Source of the DNA: Parcubacteria group bacterium Gr01-1014_33
Lineage (GTDB): Bacteria; Patescibacteriota; Minisyncoccia; Sungbacterales; HO2-52-23
Length of the DNA stretch: 36,004 bases
Direction of reading: 5' to 3'
Assembly (NCBI GenBank): GCA_007376125.1
Contig: VMFQ01000004.1
Coordinates: forward strand, 1 to 36,004
The translations under genes and the position numbers were made by a program. Position 1 is the stretch's first letter. The number at the start of each line of letters is the position of its first letter. Positions 16,630 through 24,861 of this stretch are shown here, one piece after another. The notes below the pieces were generated by a model. It was not told the origin of the DNA, made no database searches, and worked only from the letters and a program-made list of their open reading frames with translations.

Positions 16630-18036
16630 GAGATAGATCGCTGGCCAGTCGTAGGCGGAAAAATAAATGCAATCGTTGTCGTGCGCAACTCGCGCCACAA
16701 TACTTTCAACCTCCTTGCCATCAGTATACCGGATTATATGTGTTTCGTTAAACCCTCCTTCTTTAAGTCCTCGTAAAACTGCTTCCGCAACCGGAGTGTT
16801 GCCAAGTAGGATTATCTCAAAAGCAGATGCGATTTTCCTGCCAAGTTCCTCGTTGATCCGATCGCTCTCTTTTCCTCCTTCAGGAATTCCGGCAAACACT
16901 CCGATTTTTCGGCGATTGATACTCGCCAACACTTCAAGCGCGGCTCCCACTCCGTCAAGCGTAATGTTATAACTGTCGTCAATAATCAATCGGTCTCCGG
17001 GGGCAAGAATCGGTGCTAAGCGGCGCGGGAGCGGCCGTACTGATTGGCACCCTTTGGCAATCTCTTCCCGGCTCATACCAAGAAGATTCCCAAGCATTAC
17101 CGCAACTGCAAATTCCTGGCACACATGCTCTCCAAGAATCGGCATACGACATTCCAACATTCTTGAGAATGTCGGAATATTTTTATCCGCCTCTCTGGAG
17201 GATTTATTCTGGTTTCGGTCAATACGAACCAAAAGCCCGGACTCGCCGGCGCCTTCGCAGAGAAAACCCATACTCTCGTTGTCCTTTCTGCCGTAGGGAA
17301 TACTTTGAATTTCCCTCTTTTCCCAGTCTGCAAGCCGAATTTCCACCGCCTCCCGAAGAAGTAGCGAATCCTGATTCCACAATGCAATTCTCCCGGGCGA
17401 CAGAGCGTCAATCAATTCGCACTTCGCGGCCGCAGTTTGCTCAAGCGATCCGAATCGCTCGCGATGCGCTTCGTTAAGCCCGGTTAAAATTCCCACGGTG
17501 GGTTTTACAAACCGCGCCGCGGCAGTAATGTCCCCTTTTCTATATGCTCCCATTTCTACGATAAGTATATCTCCATCTTGAAACTTTGTTCGTAGAATCC
17601 ATCCCGCAATTCCTAAAAGCGTATTTACGTTTTCCGGAGTTTCGTGCACCCGGAATTTTTCGCCAAGGATTTGCGTGATTATTTCTTTTGTCGTGGTCTT
17701 TCCGAAACTTCCGGTGATTCCGACGATCATGCGGAATTTTATTTTTTGCAAACGTTTCTTGGCGCGAAACGCGATCCACTTTATTGCGATCCCCTCTCCC
17801 CGCCGAAGGAATTTAAGATTCAATATGAGCGCACACGGGATTGCCTGCGAGAAGGTGATACTCGCAAGAAATAGAATTTTCGCTTTGAGCGTCCAGTCCG
17901 CCTTTACTTTGTCTTGAAATTTGTCCCAATCCGTTGGCGTTGGATGCCGCCCAATCCACGCCCAAAAAAGTTGCCTGTCATAATGGCTTGACTGGAGTAC
18001 ACCAATAAGTATTTTGAGACGATCAATTGCAATCAT
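16627..18036 (-). CDS. murF: UDP-N-acetylmuramoyl-tripeptide--D-alanyl-D-alanine ligase (MurF-like)
   Basis: GITGSFGKTTTKEII; ETPENVNTLLGIAGWIL; LNEAHRERFGS; DDSYNITLDGVGAALEVL; stop codon lies in the TIR of the adjacent MITE. Confidence 0.85.
   Translation of the reverse strand: MIAIDRLKILIGVLQSSHYDRQLFWAWIGRHPTPTDWDKFQDKVKADWTLKAKILFLASITFSQAIPCALILNLKFLRRGEGIAIKWIAFRAKKRLQKIKFRMIVGITGSFGKTTTKEIITQILGEKFRVHETPENVNTLLGIAGWILRTKFQDGDILIVEMGAYRKGDITAAARFVKPTVGILTGLNEAHRERFGSLEQTAAAKCELIDALSPGRIALWNQDSLLLREAVEIRLADWEKREIQSIPYGRKDNESMGFLCEGAGESGLLVRIDRNQNKSSREADKNIPTFSRMLECRMPILGEHVCQEFAVAVMLGNLLGMSREEIAKGCQSVRPLPRRLAPILAPGDRLIIDDSYNITLDGVGAALEVLASINRRKIGVFAGIPEGGKESDRINEELGRKIASAFEIILLGNTPVAEAVLRGLKEGGFNETHIIRYTDGKEVESIVARVAHDNDCIYFSAYDWPAIYL
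17151..17178. repeat. Palindromic repeat copy 3, in frame within murF
   Basis: ATTCCaACATTCT-TG-AGAATGTcGGAAT; encodes part of …KNIPTFSRMLECRM…. Confidence 0.85.
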
Positions 18037-18123
18037 AATGCCATCCTACCCTATTTTCCCGTTAAAATCGAGCCTTAACATTCCATTGATTTATTAGTAA
18101 AATTGATGTATTATTTGTAAATG

Positions 18124-18196
18124 CCCCCCATAGCTCAATTGGTAGAGCAATTCCCTTTTAAGGAAGAGGTTCCAGGTTCGAGACCTGGTGGGGGGA
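18124..18196 (+). tRNA. tRNA-Lys (anticodon TTT)
   Basis: Acceptor CCCCCCA/TGGGGGG, D-arm GCTC…GAGC, anticodon loop CTTTTAA, T-arm CCAGGTTCGAGACCTGG. Confidence 0.9.
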
Positions 18197-18206
18197 TTAA
18201 AAAAAT

Positions 18207-18545
18207 ATGAAAAACTGGATACTGCGAATCAGAGCTTCTGATAAACAAATCTTTGACGACATCAAGTCGGGATTAAAAACCGTGGAAACGCGGGCGGCAA
18301 CGGAGAAATATAGAAAAATTGCCCCCGGAGATACCCTTATTTTTACCTGCGAAAAGGAGCGGATGAGAAAGACAGTCAAGGAAGTTACGCGATTCGCCAC
18401 GCGGGATAAAATGTGTAAAGAAATCCCATTCAAACAAATTTCACCTCGTGCCGCAACCGAAAAAGAAGCAAAGGAGAAATACGATACCTTCCCCGGCTAT
18501 CAGGAAAAAATAAAAAAGTTCGGGCTGGTTGCACTTTATTTATGA
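18207..18545 (+). CDS. ASCH-domain-like protein
   Basis: IKSGLKTVETRAATEKYRKIAPGDTLIF…; stop overlaps next start (ATGA). Confidence 0.6.
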   Translation: MKNWILRIRASDKQIFDDIKSGLKTVETRAATEKYRKIAPGDTLIFTCEKERMRKTVKEVTRFATRDKMCKEIPFKQISPRAATEKEAKEKYDTFPGYQEKIKKFGLVALYL

Positions 18546-19060
18546 TTGAATTTGAAAAAACCTACTTGGCAAAATATTTTCCGGAAGGATTAAGGGATTC
18601 GCCGTCAAAAGAGATCATTGATATTTACATACCAAAAAGCGCAATGCATCCTACGCTCCGGATACGACAAAACGGAGAAAAGTATGAGGTGACGAAAAAG
18701 GAACTGGTGAAAGATAATGATTCTTCGGAACGGCACGAATACACCATTTCACTCACTAAGGATGAATACGAAGTACTTGCGACTCTTAAAGGAAAGCGAG
18801 TATCAAAAGTGCGATACTATTACGATTGCAATAGACGGACTGCAGAGATTGGCGTATTCCAAGAAGATTTAAAAGGATTCGTACTCATAGATTTTGAATT
18901 CAAAACACGGGAAGAGAAAAACAATTTCCCAATGCCTGATTTCTGCCTTGCCGACGTCACCCAAGAGGAATTCGCGGCCGGAGGCATGCTGTGCGGAAAA
19001 TCGTACAAGGATATTGAAAAGAATTTAGCGCGATTTGGATATAAGAAGTTATTTTTATAA
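18542..19060 (+). CDS. CYTH-like domain protein (triphosphate tunnel metalloenzyme-like)
   Basis: N-terminal EFEKTYLAKYFPEG, TLRIRQNGEKYEVTKK, later IDFEFKTREEK. Confidence 0.65.
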   Translation: MIEFEKTYLAKYFPEGLRDSPSKEIIDIYIPKSAMHPTLRIRQNGEKYEVTKKELVKDNDSSERHEYTISLTKDEYEVLATLKGKRVSKVRYYYDCNRRTAEIGVFQEDLKGFVLIDFEFKTREEKNNFPMPDFCLADVTQEEFAAGGMLCGKSYKDIEKNLARFGYKKLFL

Positions 19061-19079
19061 AGGACCATTAGCAGAGTAA

Positions 19080-19107
19080 GCGAAACGTAAATTGCTTTAC
19101 GTTTCGC
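19080..19107. repeat. Hairpin GCGAAACGTAAA-ttgc-TTTACGTTTCGC
   Basis: 12-bp perfect arms, 4-nt loop. Confidence 0.8.
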
Positions 19108-19202
19108 GGGGTTGCTTCAAAAATGAGTGAGCAAAGCGAACGTTATTATAGAAACAACTCCGGGAAGCGCACCCGCCTTGTTCACCCCGTTACTCCAAGA
19201 AT

Positions 19203-19273
19203 GGGCCTATAGCTTAATGGGAGAGCACTCGGTTTGCATCCGAGAGATCGGGGTTCGATTCCCCGTAGGTCCA
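19203..19273 (+). tRNA. tRNA-Ala (anticodon TGC)
   Basis: Acceptor GGGCCTA/TAGGTCC, anticodon arm CTCGG-TTTGCAT-CCGAG, T-arm GGGGTTCGATTCCCC. Confidence 0.9.
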
Positions 19274-19303
19274 AGCGAAAGCGAGTAACGGGGCACGCGC
19301 GGG

Positions 19304-19330
19304 ATAAAAACAATTGTCAATCGTTTTTAT
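19304..19330. repeat. Interspersed palindrome, family P (copy A)
   Basis: ATAAAAACAATTG-T-CAATCGTTTTTAT. Confidence 0.85.
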
Positions 19331-19354
19331 GGGGTTCGCTTCCCCTATGGTCCA
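19331..19354 (+). repeat. Partial duplication of the tRNA-Ala 3' end
   Basis: GGGGTTCGCTTCCCCTATGGTCCA vs tRNA GGGGTTCGATTCCCCGTAGGTCCA (20/24). Confidence 0.65.
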
Positions 19355-19580
19355 AATTGAAAAGGTGGATTGACAAGGATGAAAGTGTCCACGAAAGTAT
19401 ATAAGTTGAAATAAAAGGAGGTCGGAAGAAATGAGAAACAGTAAGACAACCACTTGCAGGAAATGATTGTTTATAATAGAATAAAAAAACCAAGCGAGGA
19501 TGAGTCGCTCGGTCGTTTATACGAAAGGATTAGAAAGAAAACAGATCGTCTGCCATATCGCCCTTACTCAAAGAGACGCA

Positions 19581-19820
19581 TCAATCCCTTGCCATAGAAA
19601 GATCGATCATTCTAAGATGCCAATAAAAACATATATATCTCCATCCCATCTTTTTTAGCTTCTCCATTAATTCCTCTCGTGTTTTGCTATTGTCTTTTAA
19701 CTCTTTTATAAACTTCGGTCTGCTGTTTAAAGACACGAGTTGGAGCCCCTGTTCAGGATTTATATTCGCATGACTCGCAAGAAAATTAAAGATTTCCAGG
19801 GCGGTAATTTGTTGAGCCAT
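19581..19820 (-). CDS. Hypothetical protein (79 aa)
   Basis: Complete ORF MAQQITALEIFNFLASHANINPEQG…, intergenic and non-overlapping, with upstream GGAGGGAGA. Confidence 0.5.
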   Translation of the reverse strand: MAQQITALEIFNFLASHANINPEQGLQLVSLNSRPKFIKELKDNSKTREELMEKLKKMGWRYICFYWHLRMIDLSMARD

Positions 19821-19885
19821 ATGTCTCCCTCCGTATCATAAAAATGCGCTCATTTTAAGATCCAAGACGATTATATACTATACTT

Positions 19886-21679
19886 ATGGAAAATCAAGGA
19901 CTGCGTATTGACCGTATCCGCCACTCGCTCGCCCATCTTCTCGCGATGGCGGTTTTGAAAAAGTTTCCTGATGCAAAGTTGGGGATCGGGCCGATTATTG
20001 AAAACGGGTTTTATTACGACTTCGTCATCACAGAAGAACGCGGAACGAACGCAGACTCACGCGGAAGAACTCTGAGCGAAACTGATGTACCACAAATCGA
20101 AGAGACAATGCGAGAGTTTATCTCGCAGAATTTAGAATTTACAGGAGAAAAAGTAACTCCCAAAGAAGCAAAAAAGATTTTTAAAGACCAGCCGTTTAAA
20201 TTAGAGCTCATTGAAGATTTCGTTAAGGAAGAGAAAGAATTAACAATTTACCGCACCTGTCCTTCTACAACCTACAACCTACAACCTACAACCTGCTTTT
20301 TTGATCTCTGCCGCGGCGGACATGTGGAGAATACTTCCGAAATAAACCCCGATGCGTTTAAACTTACCAAAATTGCGGGCGCGTATTGGAAAGGAAACGA
20401 AAAAAATCCGCAGCTTCTGCGAATCTACGGCGTTGCGTTTGAAACGAAAAAGGAACTTGATGCGCATCTTGCGTTTTTAGAAGAAGCGCGCCGCCGCGAC
20501 CATAAGCGGCTTGGCATTGAACTTGATCTTTTTACTTTCTCCGATCTTGTCGGGTCTGGACTTCCGTTATGGACGCCAAAGGGAACAATTCTTCGCAACA
20601 TCCTTGACGATCTGGTTTGGAAACTTCGAAAAGAGCGGGGATACCAACAAGTGGATATTCCCCATATCGCCAAAAAGGAGCTTTACGAAAGAAGCGGACA
20701 TTGGCAAAAGTTTGGCGACGAACTTTTCAAAATCACGACGCGCGAAGGGCGCGAATTTGCCTTAAAGCCGATGAATTGCCCGCACCACATCCAGATTTAC
20801 CGCCGCAAACAATTTAGTTACCGCGAACTTCCCCAACGCTACGCATCAACTACCAAAGTGTATCGCGATGAACAAACGGGCGAACTTTCCGGGCTTTCGC
20901 GCGTGCGCGCAATCACTCAAGACGATGCGCACGTATTTTGCCGAAACGCGCAAGTGAAGGAGGAGATATTGAAAATATGGGAAATCGTCACGGAATTTTA
21001 CGCACTCGCAGGATTTAATCTTACCGTACGCCTTTCGCTCCACGACCCAAATCGGCCGGAAGAATATCTTGGCTCTCCCGAAATCTGGCAAGACGCGGAA
21101 GAAAAATTACGAGAGATCATACAAGAAAAAGGAGCAGACGCATCCGAAGGAATCGGAGAAGCCGCGTTCTACGGTCCCAAAATTGATTTTATGGCACGCG
21201 ATTCGCTTGGACGGGAGTGGCAAGTCGCCACGATTCAGCTTGATATGAATTTGCCGGAACGATTTGATTTGACGTGCGTCAACGAAAAAGGCGAGCATGA
21301 GCGTATCGTAATGTTACACGCCGCGATCATGGGTTCCATTGAACGATATCTTTCCATTTTGATTGAGCATTTCGCCGGTGCGTTTCCCTTTTGGCTTGCT
21401 CCGGTGCAAGTTACGATTTTGCCGGTGAGCGAAAAATTTCAGGAATATGCAAAAGATATTTTGACGCAACTTCGGGAAGCCGACATTCGTGCCGAACTTG
21501 ACGATTCAAACGAAACGCTTGGCAAACGCATCCGCGAATCCGAACTCCGAAAAATCCCGTATCTTTTAGTCGTTGGCGAGCGCGAAGTCGCATCAGACAC
21601 CATTGCCGTGAGGGAACGCGGAAAAGGAGATACGGGCACAATGGATATAGATGTATTTCTTGAGCGCATTTCGCATTAA
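19886..21679 (+). CDS. thrS: Threonyl-tRNA synthetase, lacking an N-terminal TGS domain
   Basis: IRHSLAHLLAMAVLKKFPDAKLGIGPIIENGFYYDF; MNCPHHIQIY; motif 2/3 regions; C-terminal anticodon-binding domain. Confidence 0.95.
   Translation: MENQGLRIDRIRHSLAHLLAMAVLKKFPDAKLGIGPIIENGFYYDFVITEERGTNADSRGRTLSETDVPQIEETMREFISQNLEFTGEKVTPKEAKKIFKDQPFKLELIEDFVKEEKELTIYRTCPSTTYNLQPTTCFFDLCRGGHVENTSEINPDAFKLTKIAGAYWKGNEKNPQLLRIYGVAFETKKELDAHLAFLEEARRRDHKRLGIELDLFTFSDLVGSGLPLWTPKGTILRNILDDLVWKLRKERGYQQVDIPHIAKKELYERSGHWQKFGDELFKITTREGREFALKPMNCPHHIQIYRRKQFSYRELPQRYASTTKVYRDEQTGELSGLSRVRAITQDDAHVFCRNAQVKEEILKIWEIVTEFYALAGFNLTVRLSLHDPNRPEEYLGSPEIWQDAEEKLREIIQEKGADASEGIGEAAFYGPKIDFMARDSLGREWQVATIQLDMNLPERFDLTCVNEKGEHERIVMLHAAIMGSIERYLSILIEHFAGAFPFWLAPVQVTILPVSEKFQEYAKDILTQLREADIRAELDDSNETLGKRIRESELRKIPYLLVVGEREVASDTIAVRERGKGDTGTMDIDVFLERISH
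20266..20293 (+). repeat. Tandem heptamer (TACAACC)x4 inside thrS
   Basis: Encodes TYNLQPTT between ELTIYRT and FFDLCRGGH. Confidence 0.9.
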
Positions 21680-21683
21680 TGGT

Positions 21684-22094
21684 ATGTTCCTTCTTATGAA
21701 TATCTTGCAACAGTACGAAAGAGAGCATCCGGATACGTTCCATCAGGAATTACTCGGCATAGGACCTGCGGGACAGACCTATCTTGTACGGATCGTAATC
21801 TACTGATCTTTCACACTTATGTTAATTTCGCTATTTGTGGAAACCATTGATTTTATTGGGTTTTTAGCGATATGACGTATTAAGTCAAGTGTGGAAGGTC
21901 AGTAAATATCCGGCGGCGCGATCAAAACCGAAGAACAGGCGAATATGGCGCTCCTTGGATTTATTACAATTATGATTCTCGCTTCAGTAACACTCTTTAT
22001 ATCCTCATACTCCTCTTTCCCCACCCAAGCAAGCCCAAGAGAACTCCAAAATTACGGGAAACCGCCTCCGGGCACACCCGCCGAGTACTATTAA
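21684..22094 (+). pseudogene. Small membrane-protein gene split by a MITE
   Basis: 5' part MFLLMNILQQYEREHPDTFHQELLGIGPAGQTYLVRIVIY*; after the insertion the frame continues SGGAIKTEEQANMALLGFITIMILASVTLFISSYSSF…GTPAEYY*. Confidence 0.65.
21801..21904. mobile_element. MITE-like element (104 bp)
   Basis: TIRs TACTGATCTTTCACACTT / AAGTGTGGAAGGTCAGTA (16/18). Confidence 0.75.
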
Positions 22095-22192
22095 CTTTCA
22101 CATAAAAATATGAAGAAAAGAATAGCCGATAAAACGGGGTTTACCTCTCCCTTTCTCTATGCGGATAATGGGATAAAGGTATCTTGAATTTC

Positions 22193-22822
22193 ATGACGAT
22201 ACATCATAGAAGGAATGCGCTGCGCAAAGAAAGGGCGGGGTTTACCCCAGCACTAACTGTTAGTGCTGGGTTTACCCTCGTTGAACTCCTTGTCGTAATC
22301 TCCATTATCTCGGTACTTGCGAGCGTGGTCTTGACAAGCGTAAATTCGGTGCGCGCCAAAGCGCGAGACGCGCTAAGAAAGGCCGAAATGACGGAACTGG
22401 TCAAGGCGCTCGAACTTTATTATGACGCGTACGGAAGATACCCGCCGTTCCGCGCTTCAAACTCATGTGGAGGGATACGGAGCGATTGGGCGACCAGTAA
22501 ATGCAGTGATCCGAACTGGCTGACCGCGGACAATAATTTTTTGTCTTTTATCCCCGTAGTCCCCAGGGACCCTATCAATACTATCGGGAGCGGCGGCCAG
22601 GACACCCCTTGGTGGTTTGCGCTTACCTACACATACGGCGTTACGTCGGACGGACAGATCTATGACATTCTTACCAATCTCGAGAATAAACAAGATCCGG
22701 ACCGATGCGAATTGAAACTATGGCGGTCGCATGCGGTATGGCCAACTGACACCGGCTGTTACGCCACGGCAACGCTCGGCAGTGTCCCTGACCGGTCAAA
22801 ACAGATTTATGCTCCGAAATAA
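22193..22822 (+). CDS. Type IV pilin/type II secretion pseudopilin
   Basis: GFTLVELLVVISIISVLASVVLTSVNSVRAKARDALRKAEM. Confidence 0.9.
   Translation: MTIHHRRNALRKERAGFTPALTVSAGFTLVELLVVISIISVLASVVLTSVNSVRAKARDALRKAEMTELVKALELYYDAYGRYPPFRASNSCGGIRSDWATSKCSDPNWLTADNNFLSFIPVVPRDPINTIGSGGQDTPWWFALTYTYGVTSDGQIYDILTNLENKQDPDRCELKLWRSHAVWPTDTGCYATATLGSVPDRSKQIYAPK
22246..22270. repeat. Perfect 25-bp palindrome within the prepilin leader/cleavage region
   Basis: CCCAGCACTAAC-T-GTTAGTGCTGGG between direct repeats GGGTTTACCC. Confidence 0.9.
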
Positions 22823-23783
22823 TCCTGCCGAAGCGCGACGCCAAAAACTGATTGTCATAGTAGGTCCCACCGCCTCCGGCAAATCCGAACTTGCGGTCCG
22901 GCTCGCGCGAAAATTCAATGGAGAAATTATTTCTGCGGATTCGCGGCAAGTGTATCGCGGGCTTGATATCGGCACAGGGAAAATCTCGGGGAAATGGCAT
23001 CCTCCCATCACTATCATTTCAATACGATCGTATCAAAATGATAGTAAATTCTTATACAAAGGCATCCCTCACCACTGCATTGATTTTGTGCCGCCAAAAA
23101 AGACGTTTAGCGTAGCTGAGTACAAAGCGCGCGCAGAAAATGCCATACGCGATATTTCCTCGCGGGGCAAAATTCCAATTATTGCCGGCGGAACCGCGTT
23201 TTGGATAGACGCGCTGGTATATGACTTGGACTTTCCCGATGTTCCTCCGAATCCTTCACTCCGAAAAAAACTTGAGAAAAAATCTATTGCCAAACTCCTG
23301 AAAATTTTACAAAAAGCGGATCCGAAACGCGCCCGCACGATTGAGCAGAAAAATCCGCGGCGGCTCATCCGCGCGATTGAAATCGCGCGCGCGCTCGGCA
23401 AAGTACCGGCGATCACCCGACACACTCCGTATCGCGTTCTTTGGATAGGGCTCAATCCGTCTTACGAGACCTGGTCTCATAAGATGAAAAGGCGTGTGGG
23501 CGCGATGCTTACACGCGGCATTATATTAGAAACAAAAATGCTTATCCGCCAAGGAGTGTCCAAAAAACGCGTCCATGAATTCGGATTTGAGTACCGCGCA
23601 GTGTTGGACTACACCGATAAAAAAATGACAAAAGAGGCGCTTCTGGAACGCATTATTCGGGAGAGCATCCGGTACGCGCGAAGACAGATGGCATGGTGGA
23701 AGAGAAATAAGGAGATATGGTGGATCAGTAAATCCAATGAAGCAATACAACTGGTTTCAGAATTCCTTCAGTCACCTCTTTGA
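22809..23783 (+). CDS. miaA: tRNA dimethylallyltransferase
   Basis: VGPTASGKSELAVRLARKFNGEIISADSRQVYRGLDIGTGK; GIPHHCIDFV; AGGTAFWIDALVYD; ATG at 22809 overlaps the prepilin 3' end. Confidence 0.9.
   Translation: MLRNNPAEARRQKLIVIVGPTASGKSELAVRLARKFNGEIISADSRQVYRGLDIGTGKISGKWHPPITIISIRSYQNDSKFLYKGIPHHCIDFVPPKKTFSVAEYKARAENAIRDISSRGKIPIIAGGTAFWIDALVYDLDFPDVPPNPSLRKKLEKKSIAKLLKILQKADPKRARTIEQKNPRRLIRAIEIARALGKVPAITRHTPYRVLWIGLNPSYETWSHKMKRRVGAMLTRGIILETKMLIRQGVSKKRVHEFGFEYRAVLDYTDKKMTKEALLERIIRESIRYARRQMAWWKRNKEIWWISKSNEAIQLVSEFLQSPL
23010..23045. repeat. 36-bp palindrome within miaA
   Basis: ACTATCATTT-caATACGATCGTATca-AAATGATAGT. Confidence 0.9.
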
Positions 23784-23883
23784 ATTATGAATCAGGAATT
23801 AGGAATTATGATCTCATAAATTTAATGCACAAATTCCTTTATTCTTGACTCCTAATTCTCAATTTCTTATTCTTGTTTCCGAT

Positions 23884-24450
23884 CTATCTCACCTCTCCTT
23901 CCTCCCACTCAAACGGGACAAACATCAATCGCACGCGCGCAGATTTTTTCTCTTCCCGCATCCATTCGTCAAAATCCTTGCCGCGGAGCGTGAGGTATTC
24001 ATACAGCGTTTCCCGCCGCGCCTGCGGGAAAAGGACGAGCGTTTCAAAATCGCTTTTTGCAAGACCGTATAAAAGTAAAGCTCCCTCGTGAGCCCCGGGC
24101 GCACGGCTAAGCGCGCGTTGGACCTTTTCTCGGCTCGCGGCAGAAAATCCGTCCATAATCCGATCTCCTTCCTGTTTGAGCAATTCATCTTCAATAAGCG
24201 ACAGGAGTGTATTTCGCTGGATTTCAAGAAGAACCGTCATAGAGAGAGACGAAGAAAAATCATCGGGTTTTTTCGCCGAGGATCGGTCCTGGGCGTTTAA
24301 CGAACGCTTCACTACTTCTTCGGCGTCCTTCCATGTTCTTTGCCAAATCGGCTTCCGGTTTACTAATGCGATCGGATAGAAGCCAGTGATGCTTGCTCCT
24401 AAAAACGCCGCAAAAAAAAGAGAAAGGATGATTGCCGCTATTTTTTTCAT
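23884..24450 (-). CDS. Secreted/anchored protein, possibly SurA-N-like
   Basis: MKKIAAIILSLFFAAFLGASITG signal/anchor plus a helical SurA-N-like region; 4-bp overlap with the next gene. Confidence 0.55.
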   Translation of the reverse strand: MKKIAAIILSLFFAAFLGASITGFYPIALVNRKPIWQRTWKDAEEVVKRSLNAQDRSSAKKPDDFSSSLSMTVLLEIQRNTLLSLIEDELLKQEGDRIMDGFSAASREKVQRALSRAPGAHEGALLLYGLAKSDFETLVLFPQARRETLYEYLTLRGKDFDEWMREEKKSARVRLMFVPFEWEEGEVR

Positions 24451-24833
24451 AACGAAAGAAGGAATTGTTTTATGCGCTCCCATACTCCTGTCCGCGGCTC
24501 GGGAGACAAAACGTTCTCGCTATTTTTCTTCCCGGGCACCACGACCACGACTTCTTCTCCCGGTTTTTTAAGTCCAAGGCTTTCTTTTGCGTTACGCTCT
24601 AACGCTTCGTTTGTCTCAAGCTCTTTGATACTCGCCTCAAGCTCCCCCTTTTTTTGGCTAAGCGCGCGAATATTTTGGTCAACCGAATCGGATGCGCGGT
24701 ACAGAAACGCGGCTTGGAGCAGGATGTGGACAAACCCATAGAAAAGCGCTCCTGCAAGCCCTGCAAGAACAATGTGGAAAATGAGAGATTTTTTTATCCG
24801 CCCGAAAAAGGGCTTTTTCCCGTATTGATTCAT
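24447..24833 (-). CDS. FtsB/DivIC-like septum formation initiator
   Basis: Single TM followed by coiled coil ALSQKKGELEASIKELETNEALERNAKESLGLKKPGEEVVVVV. Confidence 0.75.
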   Translation of the reverse strand: MNQYGKKPFFGRIKKSLIFHIVLAGLAGALFYGFVHILLQAAFLYRASDSVDQNIRALSQKKGELEASIKELETNEALERNAKESLGLKKPGEEVVVVVPGKKNSENVLSPEPRTGVWERIKQFLLSL

Positions 24834-24861
24834 TGATGAAAGTGGAGTATATTAAAAGAGA

